From: Bacteroidota bacterium
GTDB taxonomy: Bacteria; Bacteroidota; Bacteroidia; Bacteroidales; Dysgonomonadaceae
Assembly (NCBI GenBank): GCA_023388315.1
Contig: JAEWGM010000028.1
Location: forward strand, 214,129 to 278,128
DNA: 64,000 nucleotides
Direction of reading: 5' to 3'
Part shown: positions 52,027-59,890 of the stretch, one piece after another
Position numbering within the stretch: position 1 is the stretch's first letter
How the letters are laid out: each line of letters opens with the position of its first letter
The notes under the pieces: model-generated
Databases searched by the model: none
What the model was told of the DNA's origin: nothing
The model's input: the letters and a program-made list of their open reading frames with translations, nothing else
Program-made: the position numbers and the translations under genes

Positions 52027-53219
52027 AGGTTGAATCCCAGTTTTTGGAGCATTTCCGATACATCGGGTGACGCGTTCACAATGGTGTAAGCCTTGTATTC
52101 CCTGCGTAAAGGATAATTGGAGCGAAACCAATAAAACTTTTCGGGCGCCGATTTTAATTCAACCGTTTCCTTCATCGGGTTATAGGTGTGCCAAACCGCA
52201 TGCGCAAATTGCTTCTCCGGTTCTACATCTTGCAAGTTGATAATCGGGTGAAGTGGGGGAGGCAATAGTTGAAACTCCGGTGTGATACTTGACTGAAAAA
52301 AAACTTTCAGGTTTTCTATGCTCATTTTTGTGGCCATCCATTTGCCATCGGCAGAGTAGCCGGCAATGTGTGGTGTGGCAATCTCGGCTATTTCCAACAA
52401 TTCAGGGTCGATATCAGGCTCATTTTCCCAACAATCGATTGCCGCACCCGAAACTTTGTCCTTTTTTAAAGCGCTTTTCAGCGCCATATTATCCACCACG
52501 CTTCCTCGGCTTGAATTAATGATAAACGGCTTTTTCTGTAAAGTATTGAAAAAATGTTCATTTGCTAAATGATAGGTTTTGTGTTTGCCCGTTTTTGTGA
52601 GTGGCGTGTGGAAAGTGATGATGTCGGCTTCCCGTTTGATTGTTTCCAAATCAACAAAATCCGTTCTCTCCCAGCCTCCTTCTTCCCCTCTCACATCGTC
52701 TCCCTCTCTCCCAGTCTCCCTCTCTCCCAGTCTCCTTTTCTCTCCCTCTCCCAGCAGTCTCTCAGCCTCCTCCCTCGGCGGGTCATTCAATAAAACACGC
52801 ATTCCCAGTTTTTCGCAAGCCGCGGCTACTTTGGTTCCTACATTACCCACACCCACAATTCCTATGGTTTTTTCGTTAAGTTTAAAATCGAATTTTTCAG
52901 CCAAAAACAACAATGAAGCGGTCACGTATTGCTCCACCGAGCTGGCGTTGCAGCCGGGTGCGGTGCGCCATGCAATGCCGTTTGCGTCGCAATAATCTGT
53001 ATCGATATGGTCATAACCAATGGTGGCGGAACAGATAAGTTTCACTTTGGAACCGGCAAGGATTTTTTCGTCAAAACGCGTTACAGTTCGCACGATAAGC
53101 GCATCTTTGTCCTTGATGGTTTCTTTGCTGAATTCGTTTCCGGAAAGATATTCCATGTGGCCGAATTGTTCGGCTACGCCGCGGAGATAGGGAATGTGTG
53201 CGTCTGCGAGGATGTTCAT
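52020..53219 (-). CDS. pdxB: Erythronate-4-phosphate dehydrogenase with a low-complexity insertion
   Basis: A 399-residue D-2-hydroxyacid dehydrogenase-fold enzyme, second step of vitamin B6 synthesis. Seen: NILADAHIPYLRGVAEQFG at the start, GIVGVGNVGTKVAAACEKLG (NAD binding), ADIITFHTPLTKTGKHKTYH, NSSRGSVVDNMAL and WENEPDIDPELLEIAEIATP with the catalytic His in PHIAGYS. Between LLNDPPREEAE and TDFVDLETIK there is an extra stretch of some 30 residues (GEKRRLGERETGREGDDVRG) encoded by a GGGAGACT-type repeat (52664-52775), absent from typical PdxB. Start is the ATG at 53219. The C-terminal PdxB dimerisation domain is present. Confidence 0.93.
   Translation of the reverse strand: MNILADAHIPYLRGVAEQFGHMEYLSGNEFSKETIKDKDALIVRTVTRFDEKILAGSKVKLICSATIGYDHIDTDYCDANGIAWRTAPGCNASSVEQYVTASLLFLAEKFDFKLNEKTIGIVGVGNVGTKVAAACEKLGMRVLLNDPPREEAERLLGEGEKRRLGERETGREGDDVRGEEGGWERTDFVDLETIKREADIITFHTPLTKTGKHKTYHLANEHFFNTLQKKPFIINSSRGSVVDNMALKSALKKDKVSGAAIDCWENEPDIDPELLEIAEIATPHIAGYSADGKWMATKMSIENLKVFFQSSITPEFQLLPPPLHPIINLQDVEPEKQFAHAVWHTYNPMKETVELKSAPEKFYWFRSNYPLRREYKAYTIVNASPDVSEMLQKLGFNLQ
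52664..52775. repeat. Iterated CTCTCCCAGTCTCC repeat inside pdxB
   Basis: About seven imperfect copies of a 12-16 base unit (CTCTCCCAGCCTCC, CTCTCCCAGTCTCC, TCTCCCTCTCCCAG) lie in frame within pdxB. The length is compatible with an uninterrupted reading frame. It resembles the iterated-word spacers elsewhere in the window, but here within a gene. Confidence 0.85.
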
Positions 53220-53240
53220 TGTCAAAAAACTATCAGTTCT

Positions 53241-54728
53241 TCACTCTTTATTCTTAATTGCCTTCTCAAAATGCCGGTGCATCGCCTTTGCAGCTCTTCT
53301 GCCATCGCCCATGGCGAGGATAACGGTAGCGCCGCCGCGCACGATATCGCCACCGGCGAAGATTTCTTCATCGGCAGTTTGCATCGTGTCGCTGTTTACC
53401 ACAATGGTTCCCCAGTTGGTTACATCCAGTCCCGAAAAAGATTGCGGAATCAACGGATTGGGCGAAACGCCCACGCTCACAATTACTTCATCCACATCCA
53501 CCCAACGGGTGTCGCCTTCAATTTCCACGGGACGACGGCGCCCGGAAGCATCGGGATCGCCCAGTTTCATGCGTTGCAAAAGCATTCGTTGCACTCGGCC
53601 GAGATCGTCGCCTTCATAGCGAATGGGATTGTGAAGCGTGAGGAACTCAATGCCTTCTTCTTTGGCGTGCTTCACTTCTTCCACACGCGCCGGCATCTCT
53701 TCTTCGGAGCGGCGGTAAACAATCATCGCTTTTTCCGCGCCAAGGCGACGTGCCGTGCGAACGGCGTCCATGGCCGTATTGCCGCCACCGATAACCGCCA
53801 CATTTTTTCCGATATGAACGGGTGTATCACTTTCGGGGTCGGCGGCCTGCATCAGGTTGATGCGTGTGAGGTATTCGTTGCACGACATCACTCCGTTGAG
53901 GTTCTCCCCTGGAATATTCATAAAATTGGGCAATCCCGCGCCGCTTCCAATGAAAATGCCTTGGTAGCCTTCGGCTTTGAGGTCTTCTTGCGAAATGGTT
54001 TTGCCGACGATGCAATTGGTTTCAAATTTTACGCCCATTTTCTTCAGCCCTTCAATTTCGGTGTCCACAATGTTGTTGGGCAACCGAAATTCGGGAATGC
54101 CGTATCGGAGAACACCGCCCAACTCGTGCAAAGCTTCAAAAACGGTAACGTCGTATCCCAGTTTCACAATATCGCCGGCGAAAGCCAGGCCGGCAGGCCC
54201 TGAACCCACCACGGCGATTTTAATGTTGTTTGCCAGCGCAATTTCGGGAACGGAAATGTTGCCGCTCTCGCGCTCATAATCGGCCGCGAAACGTTCCAAA
54301 TGCCCGATGGCAACGGGTTCTTTTTTTAATTTCAGCGTGTAAAAACACTTGCTTTCGCATTGCCGCTCCTGAGGGCACACGCGGCCGCAAACGGCAGGCA
54401 GCGCGCTGGTTTCTTTCAATGTTTTTGCCGCTTCCAATACCTCGCCGCGCTCAATGTTTTTAATGAATTTCGGGATGTTAATTTCCACCGGACAGCCCGA
54501 GATGCAGGTTGGGTCAACACAATCTAAGCAGCGTTGCGATTCGGTGGTGGCTTGTTCCAACGTTAGCCCCAAGTTCACTTCATCGTAGGTGCGGCTGCGA
54601 ATGACGGGATCCACTTCGGGCATTTTTACGCGCTGGATATTGGTGCGGTCTTTGTTTTTTATGGTTTTACGCAAAGCTTCCCGCCATTCGGCGGCGCGTT
54701 CCGTTTTTAAATATTCTGGTGTTGGCAT
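53241..54728 (-). CDS. NfnB/GltD-like NADPH oxidoreductase subunit
   Basis: A 495-residue iron-sulfur flavoprotein. N-terminal cysteine clusters CLDCVDPTCISGCPVEINIP and CGRVCPQERQCESKCFY bind two [4Fe-4S]; FAD site AVVGSGPAGLAFAGDI; NADPH site AVIGGGNTAMDAVRTARRLG; C-terminal FAGGDIVRGGATVILAMGDG. Similar to the small subunit of glutamate synthase, but the upstream neighbour is an NfnA-type FAD/[2Fe-2S] protein and no large glutamate synthase subunit is nearby. So it is most likely the large subunit of the bifurcating NADH-dependent ferredoxin:NADP+ oxidoreductase. Confidence 0.88.
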   Translation of the reverse strand: MPTPEYLKTERAAEWREALRKTIKNKDRTNIQRVKMPEVDPVIRSRTYDEVNLGLTLEQATTESQRCLDCVDPTCISGCPVEINIPKFIKNIERGEVLEAAKTLKETSALPAVCGRVCPQERQCESKCFYTLKLKKEPVAIGHLERFAADYERESGNISVPEIALANNIKIAVVGSGPAGLAFAGDIVKLGYDVTVFEALHELGGVLRYGIPEFRLPNNIVDTEIEGLKKMGVKFETNCIVGKTISQEDLKAEGYQGIFIGSGAGLPNFMNIPGENLNGVMSCNEYLTRINLMQAADPESDTPVHIGKNVAVIGGGNTAMDAVRTARRLGAEKAMIVYRRSEEEMPARVEEVKHAKEEGIEFLTLHNPIRYEGDDLGRVQRMLLQRMKLGDPDASGRRRPVEIEGDTRWVDVDEVIVSVGVSPNPLIPQSFSGLDVTNWGTIVVNSDTMQTADEEIFAGGDIVRGGATVILAMGDGRRAAKAMHRHFEKAIKNKE

Positions 54729-54766
54729 TTGTCTTTAATCTTTGTTCTAAAAATCTTGCGTCTGAT

Positions 54767-55549
54767 TTAATTATACGCCCTCAATCTCATCAACATTTCA
54801 TCAAAATTCACTTGGTGGGCGTCAAATTCGGGGCCGTCCACGCAAACAAAGCGGGTTTTTCCGCCCACCGTTACGCGACAAGCGCCGCACATTCCCGTGC
54901 CGTCCACCATAATGGTGTTGAGCGATGCCACGGTGGGAACATCGTATTTTTTAGTGAGTTCCGCCACAAATTTCATCATTATGGCCGGGCCGATGGTCAC
55001 ACACAAATCCACTTTTTCGCGCAAGATTACGTCTTCCACTCCTTTGGTAATCAGTCCTTTTTGTCCGTAAGAGCCATCATCGGTCATAATAACCACTTCA
55101 TCGGAATAGTTGCGAACCTGTTCTTCCAAAATAATCAACTCTTTGGTGCGTGCGGCCAACACGGTAATCACTTTGTTCCCGGCGTTTTTCATCGCTTCAA
55201 TAATAGGCAGCATAGGGGCAACACCCACGCCTCCGCCGGCGCAGACAACCGTGCCGAAATTCTCCACGTGCGTAGCTTTTCCTAACGGGCCAACCATATC
55301 GGTAATGTAGTCGCCGGGTTCTAATTGACACACTTTTTGAGACGATTTTCCCACCCGCTGAATAACCAGTGTGATGGTTCCTTTTTCCGTATCAGACGAG
55401 GCAATGGTGTAGGGCACCCGTTCGCCTTTTTTGCCAACGCGCACTATCACAAAGTGGCCGGCCTTGCGGCTTTTGGCAATGCGCGGCGCCTCCACTTCAA
55501 ACTTTACTACTTTATCTGATAAATATTTTTTTGCAACAATCTTGTTCAT
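54767..55549 (-). CDS. NfnA-like FAD/[2Fe-2S] NADH-binding subunit
   Basis: A 260-residue ferredoxin-NADP reductase-like protein. FAD-binding part: AGHFVIVRVGKKGERVPYTI; NAD-binding part: CAGGGVGVAPMLPIIEAMKN; C-terminal [2Fe-2S] motif with three Cys in GMCGACRVTVGGKTRFVCVD followed by GPEFDAHQVNFDEM. Start at the ATG at 55549 (MNKIVAKKYL). Pairs with the preceding-type NfnB-like subunit encoded 38 bases downstream. Together they couple NADH and reduced ferredoxin to NADPH formation. A dihydroorotate-dehydrogenase electron-transfer role is the alternative; the partner gene favours Nfn. Confidence 0.88.
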   Translation of the reverse strand: MNKIVAKKYLSDKVVKFEVEAPRIAKSRKAGHFVIVRVGKKGERVPYTIASSDTEKGTITLVIQRVGKSSQKVCQLEPGDYITDMVGPLGKATHVENFGTVVCAGGGVGVAPMLPIIEAMKNAGNKVITVLAARTKELIILEEQVRNYSDEVVIMTDDGSYGQKGLITKGVEDVILREKVDLCVTIGPAIMMKFVAELTKKYDVPTVASLNTIMVDGTGMCGACRVTVGGKTRFVCVDGPEFDAHQVNFDEMLMRLRAYN

Positions 55550-55588
55550 TTCCGATGCGACATTAGATGGATGTGGTTGATAGAAATA

Positions 55589-55596
55589 CAAAAGTA
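55589..55596 (-). promoter_or_regulatory. -7 element for the Nfn-like operon
   Basis: TACTTTTG on the minus strand matches TAnnTTTG, 39 bases before the ATG. A TTTG (55624-55621) is 24 bases further upstream, slightly longer than usual. Confidence 0.5.
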
Positions 55597-55656
55597 CAAT
55601 TTTTTCTTTATTGTGGCATTCAAACTTGTGTTAATCCAACTATCAGTTAATTTGTT

Positions 55657-55686
55657 TTTGAAAATTGTGAATGTTCTTTATCTTTG
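55657..55686 (+). promoter_or_regulatory. Promoter of the DUF4254-glycosyltransferase operon
   Basis: TTTG (55657-55660), an 18-base spacer and TATCTTTG (55679-55686) match the Bacteroidota consensus. The start of transcription would be near 55693, so translation must begin at the ATG at 55708 and not at 55684. Confidence 0.72.
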
Positions 55687-55707
55687 CTACTCCTAATTTT
55701 AATTGCT

Positions 55708-56316
55708 ATGCAAAATTTTACTTTGAACGCTAATGCTATTTTTGATCGCGCAACGCAGGATTATCACCAAAAAGACGATGTGCACGCACAAATAAACAAT
55801 CCGTTTCAGGCGGAAACCATTGATGCTTATTTGTACGAAAAAAATTGGATAGATGTGGTGCAATGGCACTTGGAAGATATTATTCGCGACCCCGAAATTA
55901 ATCCGCAAAAAGCGGTTGAAATTAAACGCTGGATTGACCGTTCCAACCAAGAGCGTACGGATTTAGTGGAGAAAATTGACAGTTATTTTCTGTATCGTTT
56001 TCAAGATGTAAAACCTTTGGCGAATGCCACCATCAATACCGAAAGCCCGGCTTGGGCGCTGGACCGATTGTCTATTTTATCCGTGAAAATCTATCACATG
56101 CATCAAGAAGCCAACCGCACTGACGCGAGCAAAGAACACTTGAATGCTTGCCGTGCCAAACTGGATATTTTGCTGGAACAAAGAGAAGATTTGTCGGCGG
56201 CCATCGATCAGCTTTTAACCGATATTGCCGAAGGACGAAAATACATGAAAGTGTACAAGCAAATGAAAATGTACAACGACCCCGCGCTCAACCCCGTGCT
56301 GTACGCAAAAAAATAA
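55708..56316 (+). CDS. DUF4254 protein
   Basis: A 202-residue, mostly helical cytoplasmic protein (MQNFTLNANAIFDRATQDYH, LYEKNWIDVVQWHLEDIIRD, NPQKAVEIKRWIDRSNQERT). It corresponds to DUF4254, found in Bacteroidota beside glycosyltransferase family 9 genes, as here. Function unknown; the genomic link suggests a role in lipopolysaccharide or other glycan synthesis. First gene of a four-gene operon with 5-base spacing to the GT9 gene. Confidence 0.85.
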   Translation: MQNFTLNANAIFDRATQDYHQKDDVHAQINNPFQAETIDAYLYEKNWIDVVQWHLEDIIRDPEINPQKAVEIKRWIDRSNQERTDLVEKIDSYFLYRFQDVKPLANATINTESPAWALDRLSILSVKIYHMHQEANRTDASKEHLNACRAKLDILLEQREDLSAAIDQLLTDIAEGRKYMKVYKQMKMYNDPALNPVLYAKK

Positions 56317-56321
56317 CTTAA

Positions 56322-57341
56322 ATGGCAAATGTGCTGGTGATAAGGTTTTCCTATTTTGGCGATGTGGCCATGTTGGTGCCCGTTGTGTACTCGGCCGCCA
56401 AAACCTATCCCCAAGATACGTTTTTCGTGCTCACCAGCAAACCTTACGCGGTGTTGTTTGAGTGTGATTTGCCGAATCTTAAAGTCATCGGCATCAACCT
56501 GAGTGGTTATAAGGGAATAGGGGGAATGTGGAAACTGGCAAACGAATTGCGCAGCTATGATTTCCACGCTGTTGCCGATATGAATAATGTGCTGAGAAGC
56601 ATATCGTTAAGGGAGATTCTAAGGCCATGGGTAAAAAAAGTGAAATACATCGATAAAGGCAAAACGGAGAAAAATCGCATGGCGGCACAGAAAATACCGC
56701 TAAAACCTTTGAAATCAACTTTTGAACGGTATTCCGATGTGTTTTCTGCATTGGGTTATCCGTTTAAAATTGCGTATAACGGCTATTTCAATTATGTGAA
56801 AGAAGATGCTTCGTTGTTGAAAGATATTCCGTTTGATGCATCGAAAAAAAATATCGGCATCGCGCCATTTGCCAAACACGCGCAAAAAACCTATCCTACC
56901 GAAAAAATGGAGGAAGTAATCCGCCAATTATCCGAAAAACAGGATACATTTGTTTATTTGTTTGGGGGAAAAGACGATTTGGAAACATTGCAAAAATGGG
57001 AGCAGAAGTTCCACAATGTTTTTTCGGTGGCAACCAAGCTCAATTTGAAAGCCGAGTTATTGCTGATGTCGTATTTGCGTACGATGATTTCAATGGATTC
57101 GGCAAACATGCATTTGGCATCTTTGGTGGGCATTCCCGTGGTTTCTGTTTGGGGCGGTACACATCCCTATTTGGGTTTTTACGGTTTCAACCAATCGTCC
57201 AACGATGCCGTTCAAACGGAATTATATTGCCGCCCCTGTTCCGCCACAGGCGTGAAACCGTGCCACCGAGGCGATTGGGCGTGTCTGCACGGAATTGAAC
57301 CTACAGCGATTGTGTTAAAAACAGAAAAATATATTTCCTAA
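56322..57341 (+). CDS. Glycosyltransferase family 9 (heptosyltransferase-like)
   Basis: A 339-residue GT-B enzyme: ANVLVIRFSYFGDVAMLVPV at the N-terminus (acceptor domain), NIGIAPFAKHAQKTYPTEKM (start of donor domain, about 183), FVYLFGGKDDLETLQKWEQK, and the donor motif MISMDSANMHLASLVGIPVV followed by SVWGGTHPYLGFYG. Transfers a heptose or other sugar onto lipid A-core or a related acceptor at the inner membrane. Its stop codon shares one base with the next start (TAATG). Confidence 0.92.
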   Translation: MANVLVIRFSYFGDVAMLVPVVYSAAKTYPQDTFFVLTSKPYAVLFECDLPNLKVIGINLSGYKGIGGMWKLANELRSYDFHAVADMNNVLRSISLREILRPWVKKVKYIDKGKTEKNRMAAQKIPLKPLKSTFERYSDVFSALGYPFKIAYNGYFNYVKEDASLLKDIPFDASKKNIGIAPFAKHAQKTYPTEKMEEVIRQLSEKQDTFVYLFGGKDDLETLQKWEQKFHNVFSVATKLNLKAELLLMSYLRTMISMDSANMHLASLVGIPVVSVWGGTHPYLGFYGFNQSSNDAVQTELYCRPCSATGVKPCHRGDWACLHGIEPTAIVLKTEKYIS

Positions 57342-58402
57342 TGGAAAATTCTTTGGTAAGCATTATCATTCCGGCATACAATGCGGAGAAGTATATTTCG
57401 GAAGCGATGGAATCGGTCTTGAACTCAGATTATGAGAACATTGAAGTCATTGTGATGGATGACGGTTCAACCGACCGCACAAAACAAATTGCAGAAACAT
57501 TCCATGAAAAAGATGCCCGTGTCAGTGTCTTTTCTCAACCCAATGGAGGAGCTTCTTCTGCCCGAAACAACGCTATCGAGTTGTCAAAAGGGCTTTATAT
57601 TTTGCCGGTTGATGCCGATAACCGTATCTCGGAAAACTATGTGTCACAAGCTGTAAAAGTGCTTCAGAAAAACCCGGAAGTGAAATTGGTTAGTAGTGAA
57701 GCTGAGTTTTTTGGAGAAAAAAGCGGGCGGTGGAATTTTTCTCCCTTTAGCTTGAATTTGCTTTGTCGTAGAAACCTTGTCGATAATTGCGCCATGTACA
57801 GAAAAACTGACTGGAAGATGGCCGGAGGCTATTGTAATCAGATACTTGGGCGCGAAGATTGGGATTTTTGGCTTTCGCTTTTTGAAACTGGGGGGGAGTT
57901 TGTTCGGTTGCCTATTGTTGGTTTTTATTATCGTGTGCGCTCCGATTCCAAACGTGTTCGCACCCGACACCTCAATAAACAGATTATAGACTATTTGAAT
58001 GTTCGGCATAAACCTCTTTTCTATAGAGAGTTGAAAGGCAAGCTGCATTATCAGCGAACTCATTCAAGAAAAATAAATCGCTTAATAAGCATCTTCAAAC
58101 CGCACTTTGTATATGCAAATACTAAAAATAAGTTGTTAGAAAAAATTGTTTATTTGGCAAACGATAAAAACTGGAAAGAGAAAGCGGTACAATTAATAAA
58201 TGCCGATGCAAATTTGTTAAATCAGATTGAAATAGAGGAATTTACTCAAACAGCACTTCAATTACCTTTCGCGTTGATAAAAAAATCGAAAGCCCGCGAA
58301 AAATTTAATTCTCAAAATCAACAACATTTGGGTTTTTATGAGGAACAGGCCTCATTAACCACCCTTAAAAGCTATTTAGTTGTGAAAAAGAAGAAGCAAT
58401 GA
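57341..58402 (+). CDS. Glycosyltransferase family 2
   Basis: A 353-residue GT-A enzyme: VSIIIPAYNAEKYISEAMES, VIVMDDGSTDRTKQIAET (nucleotide site), GGASSARNNAIELSKGLYIL, PVDADNRIS (the DxD motif) and GREDWDFWLSLFETGGEF (acceptor site). The C-terminal 120 residues are AT-rich, basic and unlike known domains. Probably adds a sugar during lipopolysaccharide or exopolysaccharide synthesis. Stop and the next start overlap (ATGA at 58399-58402). Confidence 0.9.
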   Translation: MENSLVSIIIPAYNAEKYISEAMESVLNSDYENIEVIVMDDGSTDRTKQIAETFHEKDARVSVFSQPNGGASSARNNAIELSKGLYILPVDADNRISENYVSQAVKVLQKNPEVKLVSSEAEFFGEKSGRWNFSPFSLNLLCRRNLVDNCAMYRKTDWKMAGGYCNQILGREDWDFWLSLFETGGEFVRLPIVGFYYRVRSDSKRVRTRHLNKQIIDYLNVRHKPLFYRELKGKLHYQRTHSRKINRLISIFKPHFVYANTKNKLLEKIVYLANDKNWKEKAVQLINADANLLNQIEIEEFTQTALQLPFALIKKSKAREKFNSQNQQHLGFYEEQASLTTLKSYLVVKKKKQ

Positions 58403-59220
58403 AAGCAAGTTTAATTATATCGGTATATAAAAATATTCCATTTCTGAAAACAGTGCTGGACTCATTTAGATTGCAAACTGAAAAAGATGTGGAAATTGTT
58501 ATTGCAGAAGATGGAGAAAACCAAGAAATGCTTGAGTTTGTGTCTTCCTATCCGTTTGAATGTCCTTACACACACGTGCGCCAGAAAGATGAAGGTTGGC
58601 AAAAGAACCGCATTTTGAACAAAGCGATAAAAGCGGCCAATGGCAACTGGTTGATTTTTATAGATGGCGACTGTGTAATGCACGAGCGTTTTATTGAAAT
58701 GCATTTACGCCAGGCAAGCCCCAGGCACATTTTAGCCGGAAAAAGAGTGAAGCTCAATGCCGAGCTTTCCACGGGGTTAATGACTGGCAGTATATCCATA
58801 CCTCAAATGCAATTTAAATTGAAAAAAATGCTATTAGGCAAAAAAAGTGGTGCGACCTTTGTAGAAGAAGGTATTTTTATATCTCCCGACGGATTATTGA
58901 GGTTTGTACCCCAAAAAAGGAAAAACAAAAAATTGGTGGGATGCAATATGTCTTTTTCTAAAGAGGCCATTTATGCAATCAATGGTTTTGATGAAGATTA
59001 TACTTTACCGGCATTTGGCGAAGACAGAGACTTATCGTGGCGTTTTAACGGCCTTGGCTACACGCATACTTCTTTGCGGAACTTGGCTATAGTGTATCAT
59101 TTGCAACACCCTATGAGTTGGTCAAATCAAGAAGAGAACTTCAAGAAGTACCTTAAAAAGAAAGATAAAAAAGAGTTTATTTGTGCTAACGGATTGCAAA
59201 AGTTGTCGTTTTCTGAGTAA
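58399..59220 (+). CDS. Glycosyltransferase family 2 with galactosyltransferase-like C-terminal region
   Basis: A 273-residue GT-A enzyme: SLIISVYKNIPFLKTVLDSF, EIVIAEDGENQEMLEF, AANGNWLIFIDGDCVMHERF (DGD metal motif) and FGEDRDLSWRFNGLGY (Glu-Asp-x-Asp followed by Trp, as in the GT7/27 C-terminal region). It ends in HLQHP, also typical. Last gene of the DUF4254-GT9-GT2-GT2 operon; the tmRNA gene follows after 61 bases with its own promoter. Confidence 0.9.
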   Translation: MKASLIISVYKNIPFLKTVLDSFRLQTEKDVEIVIAEDGENQEMLEFVSSYPFECPYTHVRQKDEGWQKNRILNKAIKAANGNWLIFIDGDCVMHERFIEMHLRQASPRHILAGKRVKLNAELSTGLMTGSISIPQMQFKLKKMLLGKKSGATFVEEGIFISPDGLLRFVPQKRKNKKLVGCNMSFSKEAIYAINGFDEDYTLPAFGEDRDLSWRFNGLGYTHTSLRNLAIVYHLQHPMSWSNQEENFKKYLKKKDKKEFICANGLQKLSFSE

Positions 59221-59237
59221 GAATTAAACTTTTTGCC

Positions 59238-59245
59238 TATTTTTG
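59238..59245 (+). promoter_or_regulatory. -7 element for tmRNA
   Basis: TATTTTTG matches TAnnTTTG and lies about 37 bases before the mature 5' end of the tmRNA; a short leader would be removed by RNase P. Confidence 0.5.
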
Positions 59246-59281
59246 TGTCTTAATTCACCACAACATTCTTTTATAACCTTT

Positions 59282-59683
59282 GGGGTTGACCGGTTTTGAC
59301 AGCGGGTAGAAGTGGTTTGTAAGCATGCAGTGCGTTGTTGGTTAGCACTATAATCACAATCGTCAAAGCTATAACTGGCAATAATAACAATTACGCTCTT
59401 GCTGCGTAACCGAAGTACAGTAGGTTAAATCGCTTAATCCCGGCCAAGGTGTTGGGACAAGACATCGCCCGGAAGCTGTGGCTTCGAAGCGTTCCGATAC
59501 GGCGGTGCAGGTAAATCGAAGATAGAGTGGGAGAGGCTTCGGTTCCCATTTGAAACTAAAGAAGATAAGGATTGAGTTTGGTGGTTTCAGTCGCGCTCTT
59601 TCTCGAAAACCAAAATGAAACTAAGCATGTAGAAAGCGAATTAGTTCCTCGTTTGGACGAGGGTTCGAATCCCTCCAACTCCA
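59282..59683 (+). ncRNA. ssrA: Transfer-messenger RNA
   Basis: A 402-base one-piece tmRNA. The 5' end GGGGTTGACCGG and the 3' end CCTCCAACTCCA form the tRNA-Ala-like acceptor with the G3-U pair that alanyl-tRNA synthetase recognises; the T arm (GGGTTCGAATCCC) precedes it. The reading frame for the tag (59377-59409) gives GNNNNYALAA and a stop, to be preceded by Ala. CCA is not fully encoded (CA follows the discriminator A). It frees stalled ribosomes with SmpB and marks proteins for proteolysis. The tag ends NYALAA, as in Bacteroidota. Confidence 0.96.
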
Positions 59684-59689
59684 CAGTAA

Positions 59690-59735
59690 ATGGGTGTAAA
59701 TCTATCTTTTGAGATGTTTTACACCCATCTTTTTG
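59690..59735 (+). terminator. Terminator of tmRNA
   Basis: An 11-bp stem, 59690-59700 (ATGGGTGTAAA) with 59718-59728 (TTTACACCCAT), followed by CTTTTT. It begins seven bases after the mature 3' end. The following 155 bases (59736-59890) show nothing. Confidence 0.88.
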
Positions 59736-59890
59736 TATAAAAATCTATGGGATTGCCATTCCAAAAATTATACTTTCTTATAGACTGTATTATTTCAATC
59801 ATAATTGAATATTTCTCATAAATGTAAGAATTTTCAAATACGGTTGAAAATTTTATTGGTTTTTCTTCAGAAAGTTTTTACTTCAACTGA

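Noticed and set aside
52929..54203. 424-codon open frame on the plus strand opposite the NfnB-like and pdxB genes
   Set aside because: The composition is Phe/His/Asn-rich in the way of antisense shadows, it matches no family, and the opposite strand holds two well-supported enzymes.
53241..54728. Glutamate synthase small subunit (gltD)
   Set aside because: Possible by similarity, but no large subunit is nearby and the adjacent FAD/[2Fe-2S] gene fits the Nfn pair better.
59640..59683. Separate tRNA gene suggested by a T-arm and acceptor-like end
   Set aside because: It is the 3' tRNA-like half of the tmRNA, pairing with 59282-59288.
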